A stretch of DNA of 64,000 nt from Homalodisca vitripennis. Lineage: Eukaryota > Arthropoda > Insecta > Hemiptera > Cicadellidae. Each line of letters begins with the position of its first letter. The stretch's first letter is position 1. The notes under the pieces are model-generated. The model saw nothing but the letters and a program-made list of their open reading frames with translations. It did no database searches and was not told where the DNA came from. The stretch spans positions 1-64,000 of the forward strand of contig NW_025778016.1 of the NCBI RefSeq assembly GCF_021130785.1, given 5' to 3'. A program made the position numbers and the translations under genes. This document shows, in pieces, positions 54,050 through 64,000 of this stretch.

Positions 54050-54790
54050 AACTGAAGCTCGAAAATGAGGAACGCTGGTGCCAACGTACGTCAAGCGACC
54101 CAGCGGCCACGAAAAGAAACGATAAACCAAATAAAAACTAAATGCGAACACTAGTTCGTCTGAAATAGCGCCTAGCTCTACTACAGCTCGAAACTAAGGA
54201 ACGCTGGTGCCAACGCACGTCAAGCGACCCAGCTGCCACGAAAAGAAACGATAAACCAAATAAAAACTAAATGCGAACACTAGTTCGTCTGAAATAGCGC
54301 CTAGCTCTACTAGAGCTCGAAACTAAGGAACGCTGGTGCCAACGTACGTCAAGCGACCCAGCTGCCACGAAAAGAAACGATAAACCAAATAAAAACTAAA
54401 TGCGAACACTAGTTCGTCTGAAATAGCGCCTAGCTCTACTAGAGCTCGAAACTAAGGAACGCTGGTGCCAACGTACGTCAAGCGACCCAGCGGCCACGAA
54501 AAGAAACGATAAACCAAATAAAAACTAAATGCGAACTCTAGTTCTCGAAATCTCGCCTAGGTCGACTAGAGCTCAAAACTAAGGAACGCCGGTGCCAACG
54601 AACGTCAAGCGACCCAGCGGCCACGAAAAGAAACAATAAACTAAATAAAAACAAAATGCGAACACTAGTTCGCTCGAAATTGCGCCTAGTTCGACTAGAG
54701 CTCGAAACTAAGGAACGCTGGTGCCAACGTACGTCAAGCAACCCAGCGGCCACGAAAAGAAATGATAAACCAAATAAAAAATAAATTACA
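54050..54790 (+). repeat. 129-bp minisatellite, 6 copies
   Basis: GCTCGAAA or close variants start units at 54,057, 54,186, 54,315, 54,444, 54,571 and 54,700. Units contain GGAACGCTGGTGCCAACG, CAAGCGACCCAGC and CCACGAAAAGAAACGATAAA. The middle copies are nearly identical and the outer ones more diverged, as expected from unequal exchange. With the GC-richer flanks it may be a 5' monomer array of a retrotransposon; that is inference. Confidence 0.9.
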
Positions 54791-55080
54791 ACTCCTCGTT
54801 ACTAGTAATAGAATCTAATCCTATTCGTACTGGGGGCGGTAACTCCGACTCGACGACGACTCCTACTGAGAGACTCCGACCGAGGGAGCGAGGCAGCCAG
54901 GCACAGCGTACTTACTTACTGTAGTACCTAAGCCGTCCGCTGTAAGGCGCTTCAGCCCTTGAAGCGAACTCCGGCGGATTTATCCTAAAACTCCGTGTCT
55001 TACCCGGTCGAGGCATACCCCGCCAGCTGACGTCTCCTAGGTTGATGTTGAGCTACTAGAGTATAATTGTAGGTGGAAGA
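54791..55080. other. GC-richer segment of likely transposon origin
   Basis: Clearly richer in GC than the window average, with many CG dinucleotides, for example GGCGCTTCAGCCCTTG. It has no coding frame of note and lies between the 129-bp array and a LINE RT fragment, so it may belong to the same element. Confidence 0.35.
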
Positions 55081-55684
55081 ACTAAAAATCATAACATGTC
55101 ATTAAACTAAAAAAATTCTCCTCTCAAAAAATAAAGAATGCCTTATTTAAACTCCCGGAAAAAGTGGCATGTTACACATTACTCTATTACTATATTTGCT
55201 CTACTAATTAAGCTTACTCTGCTTAATTCAGAATGCTGTGTGTTACTAGTGTGGCGTATGCCCATTATTTATTCTATTACGTGACTACTGTTTTACTTAT
55301 TTACTTAGCATAATGTTTGTGTTAAGTACTATATAATATGTGCATTTATTACTTTATTACTATGATATTTCCTTTCTTTATATACTACTATATTACTATA
55401 CGGCATATAGGCATGCATTATACTATCACTGTTCCACTAATATTTTATACAATTGCCGTCAATTTTTACTTACACTTTAACACCCTCAGGGACTTTTATT
55501 TGTATGAGTACGTGGACAGCGATTGCGGGGTTACTCTGGTTAAGTATGTTGTTACTTCTATGAGTACTTACTCTAAGGCACCGTCTGTGATGGCTTTGGG
55601 AGTGCCCAACGAAATACTTCGGACCTCTCCTGGCCGTGGGCTGTGTGACTTTGTTTTATTGATGAAAGGCAACATTTTATCTAT
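55081..55684. other. No recognised gene; 116-codon frame at 55,338-55,688
   Basis: The plus-strand frame starts with a hydrophobic stretch (residues 1-55) and ends in a mixed segment just before the RT fragment, in another frame. I recognise no family and do not call it a gene. Confidence 0.35.
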
Positions 55685-55849
55685 ATGACTAACGATAGGT
55701 CGGGCTGGAGGGAGATCACAACAGAAGCTGCGTACGGGTCGATCCTGGGACAGGAACTGTGGAATATCACCTTCGAAGGGATACTACGATTGGAAATGCC
55801 TAAGGGAGCTTATCATAGAGACAATTTTTCGCTCACACCATGTCGGTAA
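55685..55849 (+). pseudogene. LINE reverse-transcriptase fragment, R1/LOA-like
   Basis: The frame reads REITTEAAYGSILGQELWNI, then TFEGILRLEMPKGAY. This matches the RT motif B region of R1/LOA-group non-LTR retrotransposons (GxxQGSxLGPxLWNxxYDGxLRLxxPxG), with Y and Q in place of the usual Q and P. The YADD box that should follow within about 10 residues is missing, and the frame stops at 55,847-55,849. It is a decayed piece of about 55 codons, in a different frame from the open frame before it. Assignment to RT is confident; the clade is tentative. Confidence 0.7.
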
Positions 55850-55979
55850 AAATCGGCAGACATGCGGGATCCTAGTCGGAAAAATACTCAGATGGAACTT
55901 GCGCTCTTAATGGATATATACATTTCTATTTAATAAAATATTTAATATTTAGTAACATAATATTAGTTTATTATTGTAT

Positions 55980-56310
55980 AAAAAATGAGGCCGGCTGGTA
56001 GCGCGACATCGCCAAGCCATTGCTCCCTGTATATTCTGTATTGAAAACGTACGTAACTTATCGGTGTAAGACCCAGTGCTCATGTAAAGATATAAACCGC
56101 ACTTCTAGGGTCCCAAACCCCGAGTCACGCCTTATTAAGGTTAATGGGGCACCCCGGTATTAGGTCTCAGAGGAGGCGGATGAAGCGGTAAAACTCCATC
56201 TCGTCACTTAGTTGATTAACGGTACAACAGTCATCGTGACCCGTCACTCTGCTATGCAGGGTTTGTTCACATTTGGAATGATTACCGGATATTAATATTA
56301 TTTGGGGGGA
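55980..56310. other. GC-richer segment, possible 3' part of the same LINE
   Basis: It contains GGCACCCCGGTATTAGGTCT and GGAGGCGGATGAAGCGG, unlike the AT-rich surroundings. It has no open frame. Its position after the RT fragment suggests a retrotransposon 3' region, but this is not proven. Confidence 0.35.
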
Positions 56311-56509
56311 TCTTAAGTGAATTATAAATGTTATTAAAGTATTTATAACTTAAGGGTTTGTTATTTTTATTTTATTAATTGTTATTTACTATTACAGGTT
56401 TGTGGGCTGGTTTTTGCGCGTGGTTTTTAATTCGCTAAACTACCAAGGACCATTTGCCTGCATCCTCTTATTTTATGTATAGAGAATTGTAATTTAATAT
56501 TACCCAAAT

Positions 56510-56660
56510 AAGAAAGTGTCTTTGTCCGTTTCTGTTGCTGTCATGCGTAAACTGTTCAACCGATTGTACTGAGATTTTATATGGATATTCTTAGGGTCCT
56601 TGGGATGAATATAGGCCTATTCTTATTTCTAAAATCTCTCTGGGATATGCCCCACTAGTC
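56510..56660 (+). repeat. Dispersed-repeat fragment
   Basis: It contains TGTCTTTGTCCGTTTCTGTT, GTAAACTGTTCAACCGATTG and GGGATGAATATAGGCCTA. The middle part is related to the start of the 33.06-kb repeat (CATAAACTATTTGACCGATC). Such stretches are common in insect genomes. Confidence 0.5.
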
Positions 56661-57164
56661 TCTAAAGCAGTGAAAAAATGTCATCTTGGTCTCTAAAGTT
56701 TGCGAAATACTAGTTGAAAGAGCCTCTCAAATGTAATCAACCGCTCGGTGTAAATTGTACACATTGTTTTATAAGAGCACGACCAGAAGTTTGGTTTATT
56801 TAAACCCCAATTTTCAATTTGTTTACATTTATAGGACGTGAAGAAAGGAGTATCATTATTCTTCTCTAAATTTTTAGTGTCAGCAATTAGGTAAGTACTC
56901 ATGCTACCTAAAACGTTAATAGTGTCATTCTTAATAATACATTTTTAGCAAAATATTAGATATAGAAGAAAACGTTACTACGTAACTTTTACTATAAATT
57001 TTTAAGGCTGTTATAAATTCCATATTATTTGTCTTTTTACAGAAGTAGGTTTCTCTGATAAGTGATATATATTTTAATCGTCGGGAAACAACGCAAAATC
57101 AACTATACAACCAAAAAAAGTGAAAACGAATTAAATTACAACTAACATAAATAATATACACTTT

Positions 57165-57640
57165 TCGCGTATTTTATTGATCGTGACAATAAAGCAAAGT
57201 CAACATTGGCGTCGAAAACATCCTTTCACTAGAACCAGAAGTAGTCATACACGTGTAACCCCTACTCAATTGCAGGTAAAGGAGCGGGTAACGGCTAGCA
57301 GTGCAGATATAAAAGACAAAGTAGTAACTTTTACTACACATATAAAGACTGCTATGAACCTTTATGAAGTAGACTTCTCAGGGCTTTATATACATATGTA
57401 TTTTCTTGATCGGTAAAAAAAGGCAAAAATCAACTATGGAACAAAAACAAATAAGACCGGAGTAAATTTCATTTTCCACATACATACTACTGTATCATAT
57501 TTTCTTGATCGTGGCAACAAAGCAAACTCGACATTCGTGTCAAAAATATAGTTCACTAGAACCAGATGTGCTCGTACATGTGCAAAATCTACGTAATTGC
57601 GTTCGAAGCGGCTGGCAACTGATAGTACATAAATAACTTC
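57165..57640 (+). repeat. Two or three tandem relics of the gaagccgcg-type dispersed repeat
   Basis: TTGATCGTGACAATAAAGCA at about 57,177, TTTTCTTGATCGG at about 57,402 and TTTTCTTGATCGTGGCAACA at about 57,500 each start a unit. Two reach ends resembling GGGTAACGGCTAGCA (57,287) and GTTCGAAGCGGCTGGCAACT (57,602). The short open frames at 57,177-57,416 and 57,434-57,685 are not genes. Confidence 0.6.
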
Positions 57641-58345
57641 TAACAAATCCAACATCAGTGTCTGGGCCAAGCTGTCACCTATCACTGTTAATGTGTTATT
57701 TCTATAAAAATATAAATTATATTCTATTATGATTACCTTGCATAAACTGTTTTAGTGACCTTGATAAAATTGTCGATGTAGTACTACTAAGTTCTGTTAC
57801 CACAGTTCTCGTAAATTATCCTATTCACACAGAGTGAGAAATCGTTAACTATTGTATCAGGGATAAAGTGCTGAATCGTATAAAAAACCTGAGAAATTTT
57901 ACATTTTATACACTCTCTGTTTATCTTATTTCACAACAGCTCTGTAACTGTCAGCTATCTGCCTTTACATCTGACAGATAACTTGAACTCATTCATCAGC
58001 CAAGAATTTCAATTTACGTGCACATTGTGAACATTTTTGCATTTAATGAATTTTTCACCCACAGTTATTACTACCTCGTGTTATTATACGACTACTGCAA
58101 GAATAAACCACATCCATAGTTATTTATAGTTGTTTACTCAAACCACAATTACGTTATAAAAATATTTTATCAGTTCGTGGTTCGGTTATATAGTCTAACT
58201 GAATAGTTTTTTAAATTCTGCAACCGCAAAATAGCATACGTATCAGATAGTAAATCATAACATAATTACATTTCTATTCATCAACATAACGAAATACGAG
58301 TTTTGAAGTTTTTTAAACGTATGTTTACAAGTTTATCAATTCTGC
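57641..58345. other. No gene seen
   Basis: AT-rich sequence without repeats or motifs that I can identify. Confidence 0.5.
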
Positions 58346-58349
58346 GTGG

Positions 58350-60000
58350 CATGTATTCAAACTGCTAAATGAGCTTCTTAATGATGATAATAATAATAAT
58401 TGCTTTATTTCCGTAGACAATTACAATATTGTATGGCATGCTCTGTATCGATTAGAATTTATAAGACTATGATTAAAACTAATAAAATAATAAATTTAAC
58501 AAATTGAAATCCTTAAAAACATAAAAATTCAATTGTATAGTACTTACAATTGTAAACAAAGAATTTAATAGTTTTGAAAGTAAAAACAAAAAAACCCAAA
58601 AGAATTGATTATTTTTCACTATCCGCAAATTCGTCAACAGAGTAGTAGCTCCTTGAACCAGTTCGCGCCTTAGCTTCCTCTTAAACAGTTTCCTATTTCC
58701 AACGCGCAAGTCTACAGTCATCTTGTGGAACAGATTAGCTCCGACTTTAGATGGCAGAGCTTCATAAGCCAAAATAAATTACACAATTTATGTGTTGTTT
58801 AAGCGGCAAAACACGAAAATACTTTTAACCTATCTCTTCTCGAACGGTTAGTTTCGTCAAAGAATTAAAAAGTTTAAACAGAACGGTTTCATATTACTTC
58901 AAAAAAATCCTGCCTCTGGAGATTTTTAATCAAAACTTCTTTGAGAGGTATTCATTTTCCACATTACGATTTTCACAGTTTACTTGCTTTTATTACACCA
59001 CCAGTGTTACAAACACGTTTTAAATTTGAGTTTAAAATACGAGATAACATCACTTTACATACAACGAGTTTACATATTAAACATTCCCACACAGTGATAC
59101 AAACATTATAATTTTTATAAAACTGATTAATCAATTCACTAGAAAAGTAAACCTTAATAATTATTAGTTGTCACGCCGCTTTCAGGTTCAGTTTTACTTA
59201 AGAACAATGCAGAGTTATAATTTAGGCCCGGTGGCCCACATACAAGTTCCGCAACTCAATTAGCTCCATGCAGAAGAGCTCTTATCATTTCTCTTCTCCG
59301 TCTCCAGCATGCGTACCTAATTATGTCTCTTCCACGACTACGAGTGTATTGCTTCAAAGATTTACAACGCGTATTATGTAAATAAGTTGTAACTGAAACC
59401 TCAGTTGTTGTATTTTGTGTTCAGTCTGTAGAACACTGTGTGTGTTATGAAGAATTGACATTCAAAAGGAAAATAACTGTGCTAACTTTAATGTATGTTT
59501 TTACACAAGTATATAAGGGCAAATTAAAGTGAATGTTTGTTATTTAAAACTAAATTTCAATAAAATAATCATATTAAAAGAACCTTTATACGTAATTTGT
59601 ATATCCAAATATCAATATTCTCCATCAAAGAAAGTTCTAAACTCATGTAATAAAATGATTTAACAATTTAAGGACTTTCAACCACGGTTAAACAATTCAT
59701 AAGACATTTAAAGATTACGTCAATGATTTTCTCTGTTTAAAGAACTTAGGAACCCTCTTCTGCACTTAAACCTATAAGGCCTTCTTCGAGGCTTTGGCAG
59801 ATTGGATATTCATCATGGGTATGCTTGGAAGATCAGGGCCACCTATTGATGTAGCCACCACGGGAAGATGCAGAAGGCACTGACTATCTTGAGACCAGTT
59901 CTGTTCCACCGTCTACCAATAAAATAGGGGAACAGAATACACATCATGTGTTCGGGAGGATAGAGCCACCTCTTCCTATAGCCACCTCGAAAAAGGTGAA
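58350..60000 (+). repeat. Direct segmental repeat, copy 2 (partner 0.05-2.04 kb)
   Basis: It is collinear with 50-2,040. It has an extra stretch near 58,500-58,620 and only about one 132-bp unit (59,850-60,000) where copy 1 has five. The 97-codon frame at 58,479-58,772 is not kept in copy 1. Confidence 0.7.
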
Positions 60001-60153
60001 AAATAAGAAATTGCACATTTAAAAGCAATCTCATGACATAAACTCGTATATTTATTAACTGAAACATACGGGCAGTGGTGTTGTTACCAAGCCTTTTGTG
60101 TTCGGACTCGGGCAGCCTAATATACGAGCTGCTCTATCCATGTCTCCTTACTC

Positions 60154-60663
60154 ATGTTGCACTTTCTCTTCATTGAGATCTTGAAGGAGAATGTTCGGGC
60201 CCATAAGACCAACACACAGCGGTGTATTTGGGCAAACCATGTCATGATTCATTCACAAACTCATATTGCAGTTTCTCCTCAATTAGATCTTGCCATATTC
60301 CTGGCTCTCAAGGAGAATGTTCGAGCCCATAAGACCAACACACAGCGGTGTAATTGGGCAACCTATGTCATGATTCATTCACAAACTCATATTGCAGTTT
60401 CTCCTCAATTAGATCTTGCCATATTCCTGGCTCTCAAGGTGAATGTACGAGCCCATAAGACCAACATACAGCGGTGTATTTGGGCAACCCATGTCATGAT
60501 TCATTCACAAACTCATATTGCAGTTTCTCCTCAATTAAATTTTGCCATATTCCTGGCTCTCGAGGTGAATGATCGAGCCCATAAGACCAACACACAGTGG
60601 TGTAATTGGGCAACCCATTTCCTGATTCATTCACAAACTCATATTGCAGTTTCTCCTCAATGA
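60154..60663 (+). repeat. 126-bp minisatellite, 4 copies, with a 169-codon open frame
   Basis: The word CCATAAGACCAACA recurs at about 60,200, 60,326, 60,452 and 60,578. The 126-bp period equals 42 codons, so one frame stays open through all copies, with a repeated peptide containing RAHKTNTQRC, HSQTHIAVSPQ and LAIFLAL. Differences between units include several amino-acid changes. No signal, promoter or homologue is visible; coding is possible but unproven. Confidence 0.7.
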
Positions 60664-60744
60664 GATCTTGCCATATGCCTGGATCTCAAATAGAGTGTTT
60701 GAGCGATATTCAAAAATCCTATTAAAAATAAAACCTTATTCAGT

Positions 60745-60950
60745 TGTTTTGCCGACTTCAAGTTCAGTTTGACTTAAGAACAATGCAGATTTATAATTTA
60801 GGCTCAGTGGCCCACATCCAAGTTCCGCAACGCAATTAGCTCTTTGCAGAAGTCATTATTTCTCCTTTCAGTCTCCACCCTGCGTATCTTACTGTGTCTC
60901 TTCCACGACCGCAAGCATATATATTGTTTCACAAAACTTAGAACACAATT
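60745..60950 (+). repeat. Third copy of the 0.77-0.99 kb module
   Basis: It matches 766-990 and 59,166-59,385, sharing GAACAATGCAGA, then CCAAGTTCCGCAAC, then TCTCTTCCACGA. The module therefore occurs twice within 1.8 kb at the right and once at the left edge. Confidence 0.75.
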
Positions 60951-61136
60951 ACTTCTGCAACAAAAAACTGATGGATGGTAAAATGCTGAGTACATAACTG
61001 CTACCAATTTTGCATTACGATGTCGTGTAAATAGCTAAAGGCTATAATACAAACAATTTTATTTTAACCTGTAAAATTACAATTACGAGCGTGACAGATT
61101 TATAGTATCCATCCTACAAACATAGGTAGTCGTGGG

Positions 61137-61222
61137 AGATGGGGGTGGGGGAGAGGGGGGGTTGTAGAGAGAGGTGGTGAGAGGGAGGGAGAGAGTGTGA
61201 GAAGAAGGGAGAGAGAGCGTAA
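61137..61222 (+). repeat. GA/GT purine-rich tract
   Basis: G-rich, nearly all-purine plus strand, corresponding to the tract at 6,116-6,183. Confidence 0.8.
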
Positions 61223-61269
61223 CAAATAACGACTACATAAAAAAGTTCACCGAAACGCCATTTGTGTAT

Positions 61270-61640
61270 TTCCTACTATCAATATAAGTATATAAAAGCC
61301 TAATATTGTTTTCGAAGACGAAATCCTTCTTCTCAAAACATTTTAGACATGTACACACATCTGTGGTGGATTAAAAGTTATTTTAATTGCATGAAAATGG
61401 GCAGGGTGGCGATTTCCCTTCAATATCTCAGCTTTCATCTACCCCTTTCTATTTGTATGTTTTTGTTATTATTTTTATTCATTTTATTTCATTAGCTTTG
61501 GGCCTTCAATACTAATTTTAGTTCATTATATGTATTTTTCGTGATAAGTAAATACACTTTTTAATCTTATAAATAATAATGTATTGCAAAATGTGTTTCT
61601 AAGCACTAATCTTGAGAACATTTGCACTAATTCTATTTTT
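61270..61640 (+). repeat. Diverged copy of the 6.24-7.56 kb repeat
   Basis: The order matches: CCTAATATTG near 61,300, ATATCTCAGCTTTCAT near 61,422, AGTTCATTATATGTATTTTT near 61,520 and TAAGCACTAATCTTGA near 61,600 correspond to points at 6.30, 6.43 or 7.36, 7.46 and 7.54 kb. Confidence 0.6.
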
Positions 61641-63707
61641 AAAATATACGTTGAAACCAAAGGTAAGTTTATATGAGCGGAAAATATTGAAAATTTACAT
61701 TAAATTTTAAGCTAAAGTTTATCAAATTGGCCGAAACATCTGTTTACATTTACATTTTATCACGTATTAAAAGTACAATGCTTAATTGGTAATGAAGTGG
61801 TGATAGCAAAAATATCTAAACTTTAATTCAAATTGCGCCAATGACGACTTAAAAACATCTAATGCATTGTAAATAATATTTAATTTCTGTTATAAAATCA
61901 GTCTTAAAACTGAATATTTTCACAAAAGATACACTTAAATGGTCGACTTCCTTGACATTGTGATATGGTATTGTAACAGTGACTTATTAAAAACAGAGGA
62001 ATAAAACAAAAATGCCTCAACAATCCATTCTTTTTCAAACTAGGATTTCCTCCTAGGACGTAATAGGCTTCTGGGTCCAACATGTAAGTATGTATATATT
62101 CTTGATCGGGACAGCAAGACAAATTAAACTATGAAACTAGAAATATTTCAGACTGAAAATAGATAAAAATAGCCAAAATTAAACGGTTTTTTATCAAAGT
62201 AAGTTGCCGAGCATGTGTATTTATATTTATTTGATCTGAGTAAGAAGGTACTCAGCTATAACGTTGAAAAAATTTATTTTAACTATAAATTCCCCTAAAA
62301 TTACAACACATGATTTAATATTTAGCTTCAACTATGATACTATTAACTATGAGCACTAAATAAAAACACTTAATATCTAACTAGGGTATGCCTGTTTATG
62401 TTCAAAAACATTTTATATGAGTCATATTACTTCATAAATACTTGTTTTAAGTACAACAACTTCGATTTTGGAAATTGCCTTATGAAACAGGTTCCATCCA
62501 AAACTGTTTTTTACCGTCATGGTAAATAGAAATAGATATACATTCTCAATAAATTTGTATTCTTATTAATAAAACTCCCAAAACAATTTAAAATTAATCG
62601 TTTATTATTGTGTTAAGTAACACTTTTAAAAGAAACAATAATAAAGATATGTACTAAATTTAAAACCGAGCAAACCAAGTTTTGTAAGCCGCGGTGTACA
62701 ATACACCGTGCTGAAGATTAGATGAATTGAAAGGGACCTCAAGTTTTCCCGGAGAACTCGTTTACAGAATATTGGAATTCCAACCAGATGTCAAGATATT
62801 CAATTAATTACAAAACTTTTCGGTTTATCATGTCAAAGTGATGTTTGAGGAAATATTTTGACATACAACAAGATGAAGGTAAGGATGTCAAATGAATTAA
62901 AGTAACTTCTTTGGCCTCAACTTATTTCTTCAGTTAATGAGGCACGAGTTGTAACTCAATAGGAGAGGTTTTACAATCGGAGTTGATGATGAACTTTCCA
63001 TCTTTCACTAATGAATAGATCTTGTAACACTCAAATAAGTTCAAAGATAAATTGTAAACGTTTAATACGCAGTCATTTCTCGTTTATCTTAAAAGAGATA
63101 TAACTATAAATCAGTATACATTCTAAAATAAATATTTATCCTGTGAATAAAAAAATAAATAAACTTACTAACTCATATCAGTATATGAGAATTTCGCTTT
63201 CGTTCAAAAGACGTTAAAAATAATTTATGTTTAAAATATAATAGACCAAACAATTACAAACTCGTCTTAATTACAGAAAGCTCCCAAAAAGTTAATAAAA
63301 AATTGACTAGAGTAACAATGTTTCAAATTCTGCTTTTATACTGTAAACCATGAGAAAATAAAGGGTCCCGTAATCCCGTAATTCCGTAATATAGTCCCGT
63401 AATATATATATATCAGGGTTAACATTTGACCTCTCTCCCGGCATGACTGCCAGTCTGATTAACTCATTACTATAGAAACTCGCCGTCAGCAAATCCTCCA
63501 GCACTACATGACTTATGCAGCCCTCTACAGCGTTATTGACAATGACATAAAGAATTACATTAATATTTGGTAGATTCATTAAAACTATTCTAACAGTTTA
63601 AACTACCGTAATAAGGATGCTAGTTCAACTTAAAAGAAGTTTGGATGAGACTATTGCACTAATCCTTATGGTAGAAACTTAAGGAACATGTTTACAGAAC
63701 TTCACCG
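61641..63707. other. No gene seen
   Basis: AT-rich. A short relic of the TTCTTGATCGGGACAGCAAG type lies at about 62,099. A cluster of CCCGTAAT words lies at 63,366-63,405. The minus-strand frames at 61,904-62,122 and 63,307-63,579 have no recognised motif. Confidence 0.45.
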
Positions 63708-63789
63708 AATATAACCTCTGGAGGTGAATACCAACCCCGTTCTATAGTTTATATATACGGGATTAGTATTCATCTCCAGAGGTTATATT
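63708..63789. repeat. 82-bp hairpin (inverted repeat with 24-bp stem)
   Basis: AATATAACCTCTGGAGGTGA at 63,708-63,727 pairs with TCATCTCCAGAGGTTATATT ending at 63,789, with one mismatch over 24 bp. Inside it a shorter CCCGT/ACGGG pair extends the fold. It may be a tiny MITE or a fold-back relic. Confidence 0.85.
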
Positions 63790-64000
63790 TGTATATACGT
63801 AAGTAGATAGTAATATGGGGTTCCTGGCGCACTTTCGGAGCCGACCGAAAAAAAGCAATGTAAAATACTGTTCAATGTACCATAAAGGAAGCTGAGAAAT
63901 AACACAGCAAATCTCAATGAAAAATTAACCGAATCTACAGTCGTTCGTCTCCAAAAGCGATCGGTACATTACTATCTACTCTGTGGAATGAAAAATTAAC
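63790..64000. other. No gene seen
   Basis: Window edge. The word ATGAAAAATTAACC occurs at 63,917 and the window ends in a similar ATGAAAAATTAAC, but the stretch is too short to interpret. Confidence 0.4.

Noticed and set aside
55980..56310. GC-rich segment as a possible rRNA fragment
   Set aside because: I could not match it to any conserved rRNA block that I recognise; the LINE context explains it better.

Overview
This is an AT-rich eukaryotic window, most likely from an insect. The evidence is: mariner-family transposase remnants with the insect-type motifs, LINE reverse-transcriptase fragments, long (TA)n and (TG)n tracts, many minisatellites, and no dense gene layout. The frequent aggcctat-type word is seen in some hemipteran genomes, so Hemiptera is a guess only. 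No intact protein-coding gene, tRNA, rRNA or CRISPR array was found. The window reads as intergenic or intronic DNA built from repeats. The one stretch that looks like host coding sequence is a GC-rich island at 13.82-14.12 kb, and it carries an in-frame stop.

Layout. 0-7.6 kb is repeat-derived and is partly repeated in direct orientation at 58.35-61.64 kb. 8.82-9.64 kb is a non-autonomous DNA transposon with terminal inverted repeats. A LINE RT scrap lies at 9.77-9.97 kb on the minus strand. 10-20.4 kb is nearly featureless apart from the coding-like island.

The dominant structure is a giant imperfect palindrome. The left arm (about 20.78-35.71 kb) is matched in inverted orientation by the right arm (about 40.33-51.47 kb). 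The outer breakpoint of both arms falls inside a mariner transposase. The arms differ by large indels and by minisatellite copy number (85-bp unit, 11 copies against 6). By eye they are about 97-99% identical near the centre and only about 85-92% identical further out over most of the stretches compared. The centre holds a direct 2.7-kb tandem duplication (34.04-36.77 and 36.77-39.42 kb) rich in single-base indels. That pattern suggests unpolished long-read sequence or an assembly problem at the fold-back point.

Beyond the right arm lie a second, local inverted repeat (50.50-50.89 / 51.90-52.29 kb), a 129-bp minisatellite (54.05-54.79 kb), a GC-richer block with an R1/LOA-like LINE RT fragment (55.69 kb), several copies of a dispersed repeat ending in a gaagccgcg-like motif, the second copy of the left-edge repeat, a 126-bp in-frame minisatellite (60.15-60.66 kb) and a sharp hairpin (63.71-63.79 kb).

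No set of genes working together can be described. The interest is structural: a large inverted duplication with uneven arm identity, repair-like scars and a suspicious axis. All identities are estimates by eye over short stretches.
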